A DNA stretch of 46,132 bases. It comes from Galbibacter kalidii. GTDB taxonomy: Bacteria; Bacteroidota; Bacteroidia; Flavobacteriales; Flavobacteriaceae. Shown one piece after another: positions 17,313-25,696 of this stretch. Each line of letters begins with the position of its first letter. Within the stretch, counting starts at the first letter, position 1. The DNA lies in NCBI RefSeq assembly GCF_026241135.1, contig NZ_JAPFGA010000003.1, positions 284,956 through 331,087 on the forward strand. The letters run 5' to 3'. A program made the position numbers and the translations under genes. Under the pieces are notes generated by a model. That model was not told the DNA's origin. It ran no database searches and worked only from the letters and a program-made list of their open reading frames with translations.

Positions 17313-17795
17313 ATGGTCACTAAAATATTATTGATCATTGTCCTGTTAGTTGTGTTTTATCGGGATTATAAACATCAACTGGTTGAATGGTTTTTATTCC
17401 CTTTGGCAGGATTGCTGTTTGGTGTAACGTTTTATATTATGAGTCTTAGTCCTGAATACTTTTTTTATTCTATCTGCCTTAACCTGATGATCGTTTTGGC
17501 AATCCTACTTGTTTTGTACTTATATAGCAGGTTGAAATTAAAAACGGGGTTTATCAACAAAACCTTCGGTCTGGGGGATGCCTTTATCCTTATGGCTGTT
17601 GCCTTTGGATTTCCGACCATTACGTTTATCCTGTTACTGGCATTGGCAATGATCTTTACATTATTGATTTCATTACTGCTAAAAAAACAATATGCATATA
17701 AAACGGTTCCTTTTGCAGGTTATGTTTCCCTGTTTTTTGCTATCATAACCCTAGCCAGCTATGCTCCTTTTTTCCCTTCTACCTATTTAATTTAA
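17313..17795 (+). CDS. Prepilin peptidase-like A24 protein, no methylase domain
   Basis: 160 residues, about six membrane helices. The two catalytic aspartates of type IV prepilin peptidases are recognisable: one in FYRDYKHQLVEWF near the N-terminus and the second in the G-x-G-D motif of KTFGLGDAFILM. The cysteine-rich N-terminal methyltransferase domain of full-length PilD/GspO is missing, as in TadV/FlaK-like minimal enzymes. It would process the pseudopilin encoded just upstream. An ATG at 17313 is preferred; a TTG at 17304 that overlaps the pseudopilin stop is possible. Confidence 0.75.
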   Translation: MVTKILLIIVLLVVFYRDYKHQLVEWFLFPLAGLLFGVTFYIMSLSPEYFFYSICLNLMIVLAILLVLYLYSRLKLKTGFINKTFGLGDAFILMAVAFGFPTITFILLLALAMIFTLLISLLLKKQYAYKTVPFAGYVSLFFAIITLASYAPFFPSTYLI

Positions 17796-17798
17796 CTG

Positions 17799-19211
17799 AT
17801 GAAAGACCAAAACTACCACATAAACCCCGACCTCTTGCAACTGATCTCTGCGGAACAGGCCTTTCACTATCAAATAGTGCCCGTGGAAAAATCGGCAGAA
17901 CAGGTAACTTTCCTTTCCTTGGATTCGGTTTCTGATTCCATTGTAAGCGAATTGGAAATTATCCTGGGCTACAAGGTCAAGCTAAAAAAACTGAAAGAAG
18001 AAGAATTCTTTCCATACCTGAGCAGTAACTACCGAAAGAACAAAAAGGACCAAAACCAAACCCTGACCTATACCGCCGATTTTTTGGAGCGTATATTGAT
18101 CACCGCAAAAGAAACAGGCAGTAGTGATATCCATTTTGAGCCTTATGAAACCAAATGCAGGATCCGGTTCCGCCTGGATGGGAAGCTCACCGAGCAATAC
18201 AGTATCCCCATTGAGGAATACCCTATTATAGTCAACAAAATAAAGATAAAGGCCAATCTTGATATCAGTGAAAAGCGATTGCCACAGGACGGTAGGATCA
18301 CGGTCACTACCGATACCGACGAATTTGATATCCGTGTCTCTTCCCTACCTACCCTACACGGCGAAAAAATCGTGTTGCGGATATTGAGCAAGGACAGCAG
18401 TAAATTTGATTTGACGGATTTAGGGTTTACTGAGCACGAACTTAAAATATACCGGGAAAGCATTAAAAAGCCCAACGGTATTATTCTTATATCAGGGCCT
18501 ACAGGATCGGGGAAAACCACGACCATGTATGCCACCCTTAAGATATTGAACAACAAACAAACCAATATCCTGACCATTGAAGATCCCATTGAATATACAC
18601 TGGAAGGTGTGAATCAAGTGCAACTGAAAGAGAATATCGGACTTGATTTCGCTTCTGCCCTGCGCACTTTTTTAAGACAGGATCCCGATGTGATCATGGT
18701 CGGGGAGATCAGGGATGTTAAGACAGCCAATATGGCGATCAGGGCTGCCCTTACCGGACATTTGGTGCTTTCCACCATACATACCAATTCGGCTTGGGGG
18801 ACTATTTCCAGGCTTATCGACATGGGAGTCCCTTCTTTTCTGATTGCAAGTACGTTAAATGTGAGTATCGCCCAAAGGCTGGTCAGAAAATTATGTCCGC
18901 TTTGTAAAAAGCAACAGGAAATCGATCGTTCTTTATTGCCATCGAACTTTAGCATTCCTGAAGAATTAACGACACATTATGTCGCACAGGGTTGCAACGA
19001 ATGCTTCCACACCGGATATAAAGGCAGAAAAGCCCTTTACGAGATTATTCCGGTGAACAGCGACCTGATCCCCCATATAAAGAACAACGAGCTCCAGATC
19101 GATGCTTTCTTAAAAGAAAAAAACATAAAAACCTTAAAATATAACGCCATTAATTTAATAAAAAGCGGTATCACTTCCGTAGAAGAAGTATATTCGCTCT
19201 TAAGTGATTGA
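17799..19211 (+). CDS. gspE: GspE/PilB-family secretion ATPase
   Basis: 470-residue cytoplasmic hexameric motor that powers pseudopilus assembly. N-terminal GspE-N-like domain (about 1-90), then the ATPase core: TGSSDIHFEPYE, IRFRLDGKL, Walker A GPTGSGKTTTMYATL, Asp box ILTIEDPIEYTLEGVNQVQ, Walker B DPDVIMVGEIRD, His box TGHLVLSTIHTNSAWGTISR. The tetracysteine zinc knob is present (CPLC...CNEC-FHTGYKGR). All catalytic elements are intact and the length is typical. It follows the peptidase by 3 bases and runs into gspD; the two starts and stops nearly touch. Confidence 0.95.
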   Translation: MKDQNYHINPDLLQLISAEQAFHYQIVPVEKSAEQVTFLSLDSVSDSIVSELEIILGYKVKLKKLKEEEFFPYLSSNYRKNKKDQNQTLTYTADFLERILITAKETGSSDIHFEPYETKCRIRFRLDGKLTEQYSIPIEEYPIIVNKIKIKANLDISEKRLPQDGRITVTTDTDEFDIRVSSLPTLHGEKIVLRILSKDSSKFDLTDLGFTEHELKIYRESIKKPNGIILISGPTGSGKTTTMYATLKILNNKQTNILTIEDPIEYTLEGVNQVQLKENIGLDFASALRTFLRQDPDVIMVGEIRDVKTANMAIRAALTGHLVLSTIHTNSAWGTISRLIDMGVPSFLIASTLNVSIAQRLVRKLCPLCKKQQEIDRSLLPSNFSIPEELTTHYVAQGCNECFHTGYKGRKALYEIIPVNSDLIPHIKNNELQIDAFLKEKNIKTLKYNAINLIKSGITSVEEVYSLLSD

Positions 19212-19213
19212 AC

Positions 19214-21475
19214 ATGATGAAAAGAATTACCCTAACGCTACTGATATGTTTTATATGTTTCACCGCTGTTGCCCAGCAACGGCAACAGCATATTGAAAAT
19301 ATAAAGAACCAACTTGAATTACTGGCTGTTGAAGATACGGGACTGACAGAGAATTTAAAACTGGACATTAATGTAAACAATGTGACCATCGCTAATTTCT
19401 TGATGGCAGTGTCCAAAGTCCACCAAGTGAACATTGCCGTTTCCCCGGAGTTGAACAATATTACCATTATCAATAATTTTTCTGATGTTACCGTAGCCGA
19501 CCTGTTGGTATTTCTCTGCAAGGAATACAATCTCGATATCGATTTTACCGGAAACATCCTTTCCGTTAAGCCTTATGAGCCCCCCGTAAAACCTGAGGTT
19601 CAAAAAGAGATCTACGTTTCTTATGACCCGGAAAACCAATTGATCTCCCTGGACCTTAAAAATGATCCCCTAGGAGATAGCTTTAGAAAAATAATGGACC
19701 TGTCTGGTCATAATTTACTCTTTGCCACGGGTATGGAAAGTATCCCCTTGACCATTTACCTCAAGGATGTTCCCGTTGAAACCGCTATGAAAAACCTAGC
19801 ACTAACCAATGGCCTGACGTTGAACAAGTCCAGAGACGGATTCTTCCTTTTTAGCAGCAATCAACTTCAAAACCCATCAGAAAACAATGTTCAAGGCGAT
19901 ACCCCTGTGGTTCAAAGCAGGCCTGTAAGGACACTAAAATCCAATAATTTTTATTACGAAGTATTGGATACCCTAAGGCAAGAAATCGCTGTCAATTTTA
20001 AAAATGCATCCATAGCCAATGTGATCAATGAAATTGCTTATGACCTTAAATTAAACATCTACACGGCTACCCCTCTGGAACAAGCGGGTAACATTACATT
20101 TAAAACCGATAGGATCACTTTCGACAAGCTTTTGGATAAAACATTTGAAAGCAACAACGTGGAAACCAATTCTGCCAATACCACTTACACCAACAATTCA
20201 AATCCGAATCAAGGGAATAACAATCAAGCGACTAACCGAAACAACCAGAACACTACACCTCATTTTACCTATAAAAAAGAAGGAAATATCTACTTTTTCG
20301 GTACTTCAAACCAGTTAAGTGTACGCAAAGTTGAAGTGGTACATTTAATGCACCGTTCGGTAGAACTACTGGGAGACCCCACTACCATGTCCGGCACCTC
20401 CAGAAGTAGTGGCCGAACCGTAACTGGCACCACCAATTATATGGGAATGGGGGGGAATTATTCAAACCAATACGGCAACAATTACAGCAGCGGTATGAAT
20501 AATAATTTAAACAACAGGCAAAACACAAGTAGCAGACAAAGCCTTAGCACCAATAGAAGCACATTGAGTTCCAGTGACAATAAGGCCGAGGCCTTGGTCA
20601 ATATTCTTCCTGATGAGATAAAGAACGATCTGGATATTAAGATCGATTATGAGCTAAACAGTTTTTTGGTAAGCGGTCCGGCATCAAATATCAATCGTTT
20701 TAAGGCTTTTATCAAACAAATAGACAAACCTGTGCCGGTAATCCTTATCGAAGTGATGCTATTGGAAGTTAACAGATCAGCAACCATAGAAGCCGGATTC
20801 AGAATGGGTATCGGGGAAGAGCCCACCGAGACACAGGGGAATATGTTTCCCGATGCCAACGTCAGTTATGGTGCTGAAACCATAAACCGTGTCATTGGTG
20901 GTTTTGGCAGTTTTGGTTCCCTTAACTTTGGGCAGGTGGTTCCAAACTTTTATGCCTCTATCAAAGCACTGGAATCCAATGGCAACATAAAAATAAAATC
21001 GACACCTCGTTTGTCCACCTTAAACGGCCACAGGGCCAACCTGTCCATTGGCGAAACCACCTATTATGTGGTGACCAACCAAAATTATTACGGTTCCCAA
21101 ATCCCACAGTCTTCGGAAATACGGAATTACCTGCCCATCGATGCCGAATTGGCCGTAAGCATAAAACCGCTGGTTTCCGGGGACGGACAGATCACCCTTG
21201 ACATCAATGTGATACAATCCAGCTTCAGCGGGGAAAGAATCGAGGAGGATGCCCCTCCGGGATTGACTTCCAGGGAATTCAGTTCCATTATCAGGGTTCG
21301 CGACCAGGATCTGGTTATCCTTGGCGGGTTGGAAGAAAAAGCAAAGAACGACTCCGGTACCGGTGTGCCCCTATTGTCAAGGATTCCGATCATCAAATGG
21401 TTGTTCAGTTCAAGAAAAAGGGAAGATTCCAAAAAGAAACTCACCATACTTATCAAACCTACAGTCATTTATTAA
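19214..21475 (+). CDS. gspD: Secretin, outer-membrane channel (GspD/PilQ family)
   Basis: 753 residues from ATG 19214 (a TTG at 19208 is an alternative). Signal peptide MMKRITLTLLICFICFTAVA; an STN/N0-like domain (about 40-115), a second secretin-type N domain near 160-200 and a third near 245-300; a low-complexity Asn/Ser/Gly-rich linker (about 310-345 and 385-455) ; then the secretin pore domain with VPVILIEVMLLEVNRSATIE, STPRLSTLNGHRANLSIGET, REFSSIIRVRDQDLVILGGL and the closing PLLSRIPIIKWLFSSRKRED. No C-terminal S-domain for a pilotin is visible. It would form the outer-membrane gate of the machine. The gspL-like gene starts within its TAA (TAATG). Confidence 0.93.
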   Translation: MMKRITLTLLICFICFTAVAQQRQQHIENIKNQLELLAVEDTGLTENLKLDINVNNVTIANFLMAVSKVHQVNIAVSPELNNITIINNFSDVTVADLLVFLCKEYNLDIDFTGNILSVKPYEPPVKPEVQKEIYVSYDPENQLISLDLKNDPLGDSFRKIMDLSGHNLLFATGMESIPLTIYLKDVPVETAMKNLALTNGLTLNKSRDGFFLFSSNQLQNPSENNVQGDTPVVQSRPVRTLKSNNFYYEVLDTLRQEIAVNFKNASIANVINEIAYDLKLNIYTATPLEQAGNITFKTDRITFDKLLDKTFESNNVETNSANTTYTNNSNPNQGNNNQATNRNNQNTTPHFTYKKEGNIYFFGTSNQLSVRKVEVVHLMHRSVELLGDPTTMSGTSRSSGRTVTGTTNYMGMGGNYSNQYGNNYSSGMNNNLNNRQNTSSRQSLSTNRSTLSSSDNKAEALVNILPDEIKNDLDIKIDYELNSFLVSGPASNINRFKAFIKQIDKPVPVILIEVMLLEVNRSATIEAGFRMGIGEEPTETQGNMFPDANVSYGAETINRVIGGFGSFGSLNFGQVVPNFYASIKALESNGNIKIKSTPRLSTLNGHRANLSIGETTYYVVTNQNYYGSQIPQSSEIRNYLPIDAELAVSIKPLVSGDGQITLDINVIQSSFSGERIEEDAPPGLTSREFSSIIRVRDQDLVILGGLEEKAKNDSGTGVPLLSRIPIIKWLFSSRKREDSKKKLTILIKPTVIY

Positions 21476-22683
21476 TGTATAATCGGTTAATTTCATATAT
21501 CAAAGAAGGCAGTGTTTACAACACCCTAGAAGTCTTTTCATCGGAAGGCAAGGAAAAGGCTATCCTATGTAATTTTAAAAAGCTGAAGTCTGCCATCGAA
21601 TTGGAGCAATCCCATACCATTGAAGATATAGCTGGTCCCAATGGTTTAAAATCGGGGGGTAAAGACTCATTTTTAATCATCAATACCGATCATGTCATCA
21701 CCAAAATTGTAGATACTACAAACATGAATGACCTATCTTTATTGAACTCAGCCTTTCCCAATTTAAAGATCGATGATTTTTATTATGAGATAGCACGTAA
21801 TCAAAAGCAGAGTGTCATTGCCATTTGTAGAAAAAAGGATGTCGGTAAATACCTTGAACTGTTCAGTAAAAACAACATTGAATGTACAGGATTCTCTTTG
21901 GGGATTTCCAATTTAAATACAGTCACCCCTTACCTTGATACAAATACTGTCCGTTTGAATAATAAGATAGTGGCTTTGGAAGATAACAGCATCTCCAATA
22001 TCACCCCTGAAACCAATAGTACTTCACAAGAGTACGACTTGAACGGTCTGACTATAAACAATGAACAATTGTTGGGTTTTGCCAACGTATTGGCTTATTT
22101 ACAGGCAGGAAGCATCACGGCATCCAATTTTGATGAGATCAACAAAAGCTTAAAAGAAGAACATCAACACAGGCGTATCTTTTCCCTTGGTCTAAAAGCG
22201 TCTCTTGGACTTATCCTCTTTATCTTGCTGATAAACTATATTGCCTACAGCCATTATTTCAATAAAAATGAAGGTTTGCAGCAAACCCGACAGGTGAATA
22301 TCCAAAACAAGCAAAAGATATTGGAACTGGATAAAACCGTAAAGGCCAAGGAAAAAATGATCAATGACATGATCTCTTCCTCTTCTTCCAAGGTTTCCCT
22401 ATATCTCAATGATATAGTTAACAGCCTTCCTTCATCTGTATTGCTCAACAAACTCATCTATCAACCTATTGAAAAGCAAATCAGGCCCGATAAAGAAATC
22501 TTGATGCAAAAAAAACACATTAATATCGAAGGGCTTTCCTCTGACAGCAAGACTTTCTCCAAATGGGTGGAGAAGCTGGAGGATCACGAATGGATCGACA
22601 ATGTTGAAATAACCTCTTATGAATACTCAAAAAACAAGGCCTCCCTATTTTCAATAACCATTACTATCGACCATGAAGAATAA
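21475..22683 (+). CDS. GspL/PilM-PilN-like assembly protein
   Basis: 402 residues from ATG 21475, which overlaps the gspD stop by one base; a longer ORF from 21397 is out-of-frame read-through of gspD and is rejected. The cytoplasmic half (1 to about 235) has the two-lobed look of PilM/GspL actin-like domains but no clear nucleotide motif. A single membrane helix follows (ASLGLILFILLINYIAYSHY), then a coiled coil and a C-terminal ferredoxin-like PilN domain ending ITSYEYSKNKASLFSITITI. This is the inner-membrane bridge between ATPase and periplasmic parts. Assigned mainly by gene order and architecture. Confidence 0.75.
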   Translation: MYNRLISYIKEGSVYNTLEVFSSEGKEKAILCNFKKLKSAIELEQSHTIEDIAGPNGLKSGGKDSFLIINTDHVITKIVDTTNMNDLSLLNSAFPNLKIDDFYYEIARNQKQSVIAICRKKDVGKYLELFSKNNIECTGFSLGISNLNTVTPYLDTNTVRLNNKIVALEDNSISNITPETNSTSQEYDLNGLTINNEQLLGFANVLAYLQAGSITASNFDEINKSLKEEHQHRRIFSLGLKASLGLILFILLINYIAYSHYFNKNEGLQQTRQVNIQNKQKILELDKTVKAKEKMINDMISSSSSKVSLYLNDIVNSLPSSVLLNKLIYQPIEKQIRPDKEILMQKKHINIEGLSSDSKTFSKWVEKLEDHEWIDNVEITSYEYSKNKASLFSITITIDHEE

Positions 22684-23185
22684 AACAAAAAATATCATTT
22701 TGGCAATAGGCTTGGTGCTCGTGCTTTTTATTTCATATCAATATGCGATCTCCAAAACCATTGCCCTCCGAAACACTTACAAGGAATTAAGCAAGGAAAA
22801 CGTGCTTTTCCAGAATATCCCCAGACAACAATATATGCTCAACAAGCAAAACCAACATTTGGATTCCCTGCTTAACAAATACCAGATTGGGGGCACTTCC
22901 CTACAGAACAACCTCCTGAAAAGCCTGAACCAAAATGTGGACTCTTTGAATTTAAAGCTTGTTGAATTTAACGATGCCCATATCTTTAAAAGAAATGACC
23001 TTACCGTCAATTCCCATCAATTTGTGGTTGAAGGCGGTTTTAATTCCATTCTCAAGTTAGTGTACAACCTTGAACAAAAAACCAAGTTCGGGGAGGTCTC
23101 CCATATCAACTTTGAAAAAAAGAAAAATTTTAGGACCAGAAAAGAGTTTTTACAGGCTTTTGTTATTGTTCAGAATTATAAATAA
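22673..23185 (+). CDS. GspM/PilO-like inner-membrane protein
   Basis: 170 residues: one N-terminal membrane helix (NIILAIGLVLVLFISYQYAI), a periplasmic coiled coil rich in Gln/Asn/Leu (about 30-90) and a small C-terminal alpha/beta domain ending FLQAFVIVQNYK. This matches GspM/PilO in size and layout. It overlaps the gspL-like gene by 11 bases and is the last gene of the export operon. The last 119 bases are duplicated at 24734-24852, on the far side of a minus-strand fibre gene pair. Confidence 0.75.
   Translation: MKNKTKNIILAIGLVLVLFISYQYAISKTIALRNTYKELSKENVLFQNIPRQQYMLNKQNQHLDSLLNKYQIGGTSLQNNLLKSLNQNVDSLNLKLVEFNDAHIFKRNDLTVNSHQFVVEGGFNSILKLVYNLEQKTKFGEVSHINFEKKKNFRTRKEFLQAFVIVQNYK
23067..23185 (+). 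repeat. gspM 3' end, copy 1 of a 119-bp direct repeat
   Basis: This stretch, ending in the gspM-like stop codon, recurs at 24734-24852 with about 12 mismatches in 119 bases and no gap. The two copies flank the minus-strand genes 23215-23616 and 23624-24568. Confidence 0.85.
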
Positions 23186-23214
23186 TGCTAAAACACGAAT
23201 AGGCTAATACAATT

Positions 23215-23616
23215 TTAGTTATCTTTATATGGTTTCACCCCAATATAGCTACCATCATTTGGATCTATTTTTAATTTCTCTTTATTTTTTAACTTCTTAA
23301 GTTTTTCCCTCTTTTCACTAGACTTCATTTTCTTGATTTCGGTCATTTTGTTTACCCCAACATAATTTCCATGCTGAATAAAGCCTCTTTTTGATTTTTT
23401 ATTTTGCTTGATAGATGACTTGTCTAATTTACTTTTTCTTTTCTCCTTTTCAGGGGCGACACCAACATAACTCCCTCCATTTCCCAATTTCAAATCCTTC
23501 AATTTCTCTTTACGGATTGAGTCAACTTTTCTTAAGCCGTCTCTGTTATTCTGACCATAAGCAAGCCCACAATAAAAAATAGAGGTCACAATAAAAAATA
23601 CCTTACCTAAATTCAT
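23215..23616 (-). CDS. Lysine-rich secreted protein with three GSYVGV repeats
   Basis: 133 residues with a signal peptide (MNLGKVFFIVTSIFYCGLAYG) and a strongly basic body. Three copies of the motif G-[SN]-Y-[VI]-G-V occur at regular intervals (GGSYVGVAPEKEKRKSK, HGNYVGVNKMTEIKK, DGSYIGVKPYKDN), separated by Lys/Glu-rich helical linkers. No family recognised. It follows the fibre gene 23624-24568 by 7 bases and is probably cotranscribed with it. Possible roles are a nucleic-acid- or surface-polymer-binding partner of the fibre; this is a guess from charge and context only. Confidence 0.6.
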   Translation of the reverse strand: MNLGKVFFIVTSIFYCGLAYGQNNRDGLRKVDSIRKEKLKDLKLGNGGSYVGVAPEKEKRKSKLDKSSIKQNKKSKRGFIQHGNYVGVNKMTEIKKMKSSEKREKLKKLKNKEKLKIDPNDGSYIGVKPYKDN

Positions 23617-23623
23617 TTTACGC

Positions 23624-24568
23624 TTATTTATCTTTTAATTCATCTATTTCCTGTTGCATTTTTTCTAGCTTTTTATTTTGATCAATAATATACAACGTAA
23701 GCTCTTCAACCTTTTCGAGAAGTAATTTATTAGTCTCCCCTGTTGCTATCCCATGTTTCTTCACTTCATCTGCCGTAGGCATTTTTGGAAGTTTTTTATG
23801 TTTTTTTATATAATCTTCAAGTTCTCCTAACGATCGTAGCTCATAATCCGCTCCAAAAACATAATCCGGCCAGTTATTCTGGAGTTTTACTATTACCTCT
23901 TCCGATATTATTTTACCTGCAACTGCTAGTTTATACCCCTGAGAGTTTTGAGTTCCTATAGATAAATCTCCATAAAAATAACTGCTTTTGTCCGGATTCA
24001 TTGTAAAGACCGGGTAAGTTTCATTACCATCACTATATTCAAAATGGAAGGGTTTATATACACCTACCCCTCTTTTTTGCATACGAATACCAAACGAATG
24101 GTTTGACGGATAACTCATATTGTATAAATCTAAAATTTCTTCTTCCCCATCACCATTTACTAAGGCTAATGTTGATTCATAAGCATTATCAGAATTTCTC
24201 GGACTCCAAATCTTGAATATAGTATGATCATTCCCTATTCTTCTCATATATGGAATTCCAGAATTAGGGTATACAAACATCAATGATGTAGGAGTTCCAT
24301 CAATGGCATCATTATCAATATCAAACCGAATAGCAGCATTATCCATAGCTAAACCCAAATAGTCCAAATTTCGTCTTATCACTAACGGATCCTTATAATT
24401 CATAGTCAATCCATCAACAACCAGGTTATTATATGCTACAGATCCTCCTGCATAAAAACCCAGGCGCCTATCGGTAACACTTCCTCGTTCAGTTACCGTT
24501 TGAAATGTCTCTTGAGAAAAAAGTGAAACAGATTGAAAAATAACAAATACAAAAATTAACCCTCTCAT
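23624..24568 (-). CDS. Fibre-like secreted protein C (isolated copy)
   Basis: 314 residues. Signal peptide MRGLIFVFVIFQSVSLFS; head with VTERGSVTDRRLGFYAGGSV, typical of fibre heads in this phylum; one shaft turn DLSIGTQNSQGYKLAVAGKI; diverged tail NWPDYVFGADYELRSLGELE, KLPKMPTADEVKKHGIATGE and NKLLLEKVEELTLYIIDQNK with a coiled-coil end. It is the ninth member of the fibre family in this window and the most diverged in its tail. It has its own promoter (24601-24631) and sits, with the small basic gene behind it, between two copies of the gspM 3' end. Confidence 0.8.
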   Translation of the reverse strand: MRGLIFVFVIFQSVSLFSQETFQTVTERGSVTDRRLGFYAGGSVAYNNLVVDGLTMNYKDPLVIRRNLDYLGLAMDNAAIRFDIDNDAIDGTPTSLMFVYPNSGIPYMRRIGNDHTIFKIWSPRNSDNAYESTLALVNGDGEEEILDLYNMSYPSNHSFGIRMQKRGVGVYKPFHFEYSDGNETYPVFTMNPDKSSYFYGDLSIGTQNSQGYKLAVAGKIISEEVIVKLQNNWPDYVFGADYELRSLGELEDYIKKHKKLPKMPTADEVKKHGIATGETNKLLLEKVEELTLYIIDQNKKLEKMQQEIDELKDK

Positions 24569-24600
24569 AATATATTTTAATTAAACATAAATTTTACACG

Positions 24601-24631
24601 CAAATATATTGAGATTAATCCCATTAAACAA
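24601..24631 (-). promoter_or_regulatory. Putative promoter of the fibre C gene
   Basis: Minus-strand -7 box TATATTTG at 24601-24608 and a TTG at 24629-24631 spaced 20 bases upstream, a good fit to the Bacteroidota TTG-N19to21-TAnnTTTG promoter. The expected transcript start is about 26 bases before the ATG at 24568. Confidence 0.6.
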
Positions 24632-24733
24632 TTAAAATTTTCTGCTTTCAAATAGTAATCGACATGCATATCTAATTATTTTCCTCCAAACATATACAAA
24701 ACTTTGTCACATGACAACAACACTAAGATTCTT

Positions 24734-24852
24734 ACCTTGAACAAAAAACCAAGTTCGGGGAAGTTTTCCTTATCAACTTTGAAAAAAAGAAAAATTTTAG
24801 AGCCTGGAAAGGGTTTTTGGAGGCTTTTGTTATTGTTCAGAATTATAAATAG
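24734..24852 (+). pseudogene. Duplicated gspM 3' fragment (copy 2)
   Basis: About 90% identical to 23067-23185 and still open in the same frame (LEQKTKFGEVFLINFEKKK onward to VIVQNYK and a TAG stop), but without any upstream part of the gene. The differences are clustered in two patches. Together with copy 1 it brackets the fibre C cassette, so either the cassette was inserted by recombination that duplicated the gspM end, or a second gspM copy was overwritten. Confidence 0.85.
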
Positions 24853-24898
24853 GGAATAGCTCTAAAAATAAGACTGTCGTTTTCTATAAATTAATAGA

Positions 24899-24936
24899 CA
24901 ACAAAACCACAACTTTTTACGGTTGTGGCTTTGTTG
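24899..24936. terminator. Bidirectional terminator hairpin
   Basis: Stem CAACAAAACCACAAC / GTTGTGGCTTTGTTG with a TTTTTACG loop, near-perfect over 15 pairs. It lies just after the gspM fragment on the plus strand, so it is probably the original end of the export operon. It also lies at the far end of the minus-strand orphan array. Confidence 0.75.
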
Positions 24937-25015
24937 CTGTTATTGTATTGAAGATCCTATTTTTCAACGCTTCCCCGTCAATTCCTTTATTCAAAAAAAC
25001 TAATTCTTTTTTTCT

Positions 25016-25023
25016 TACCTTTG
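25016..25023 (+). promoter_or_regulatory. Putative -7 box for the 25073-25279 gene
   Basis: TACCTTTG, an exact TAnnTTTG match, 50 bases before the ATG at 25073. A -33 TTG is not obvious. Confidence 0.45.
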
Positions 25024-25072
25024 AGAAGAAGCCTTGATACATTGATCCGGAAAAAAGCATATATTTAAAGTT

Positions 25073-25279
25073 ATGAGTGACCTAAAACCTACAAAAGAAG
25101 CTATTATAGAGGCATTGAAAAACCCTAATGGCTGGGTTTATGTGATTGATGAGTCTTTTAAACATACTCAAGAAGTACCTAAAGAAGCTATAAAAGGTGC
25201 TTGGAAAGTTAATGATAAAGGAATCATAACAGGTGAATTTATTGAAAATCCAAACTATAAAAACCTAAAAAGTTTATAA
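25073..25279 (+). CDS. Small hypothetical cytoplasmic protein
   Basis: 68 residues, no signal peptide. Composition and pattern (TKEAIIEALKNPNGWVYVID, PKEAIKGAWKVNDKGIITGE, FIENPNYKNLKSL) look like a real folded small domain. No family recognised. It is the only plus-strand gene in the orphan toxin region, has its own TACCTTTG box, and converges with the immunity gene 25274-25693, overlapping it by 6 bases. An antitoxin or immunity role is possible but nothing in the sequence shows it. Confidence 0.6.
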   Translation: MSDLKPTKEAIIEALKNPNGWVYVIDESFKHTQEVPKEAIKGAWKVNDKGIITGEFIENPNYKNLKSL

Positions 25280-25693
25280 GCTTTTTATCCATTTCTTAAA
25301 ATATTCTGTCTGTTGTTCTGACGTTGACAATTTGATTATTTCATCTTCTCTAATTGGTTCAAATATATCAACAATATCATTCATCTCGGCTTGCTTTCCT
25401 AAAGTTAAATAATATGCCTTCATACCATTCGACATTTGCCTACTCATTCTTGATGGATATACATTTATTAATGCTCCTTTACACATAGGAAAAAGCTGCC
25501 CCTTCTTATAAACCCAATTGCGCAATTTACAAAAAGAAGCAAAAAAGTCGTCTCCGGAAAAAGTAGTTTCATTTTCAAATACCTTATGGAGATTGATTAA
25601 ACAATTATTTTTTTTGTCCTTATACAAATATATTGATGCCTTCAACTTTTTAGAGGCATCAATATTAACAAACATTAATTTCTTTTCTTTCAA
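25274..25693 (-). CDS. Candidate immunity protein for the ADP-ribosyltransferase Rhs tip
   Basis: 139 residues, cytoplasmic (no signal peptide), with recognisable blocks KGALINVYPSRMSRQMSNGM, KAYYLTLGKQA and NDIVDIFEPI. I do not recognise a named family with certainty. The ATG lies 3 bases downstream of the stop of the orphan Rhs-ART gene. Position, size and lack of a leader fit a cytosolic immunity protein that blocks an ADP-ribosyltransferase. It is the last gene of the orphan array before the terminator at 24899. Confidence 0.65.
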   Translation of the reverse strand: MKEKKLMFVNIDASKKLKASIYLYKDKKNNCLINLHKVFENETTFSGDDFFASFCKLRNWVYKKGQLFPMCKGALINVYPSRMSRQMSNGMKAYYLTLGKQAEMNDIVDIFEPIREDEIIKLSTSEQQTEYFKKWIKSL

Positions 25694-25696
25694 TTG

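Noticed and set aside
21397-21474. Longer start for the GspL-like gene
   Set aside because: It reads gspD DNA out of frame; ATG at 21475 overlaps the gspD stop as TAATG, usual for coupled genes.
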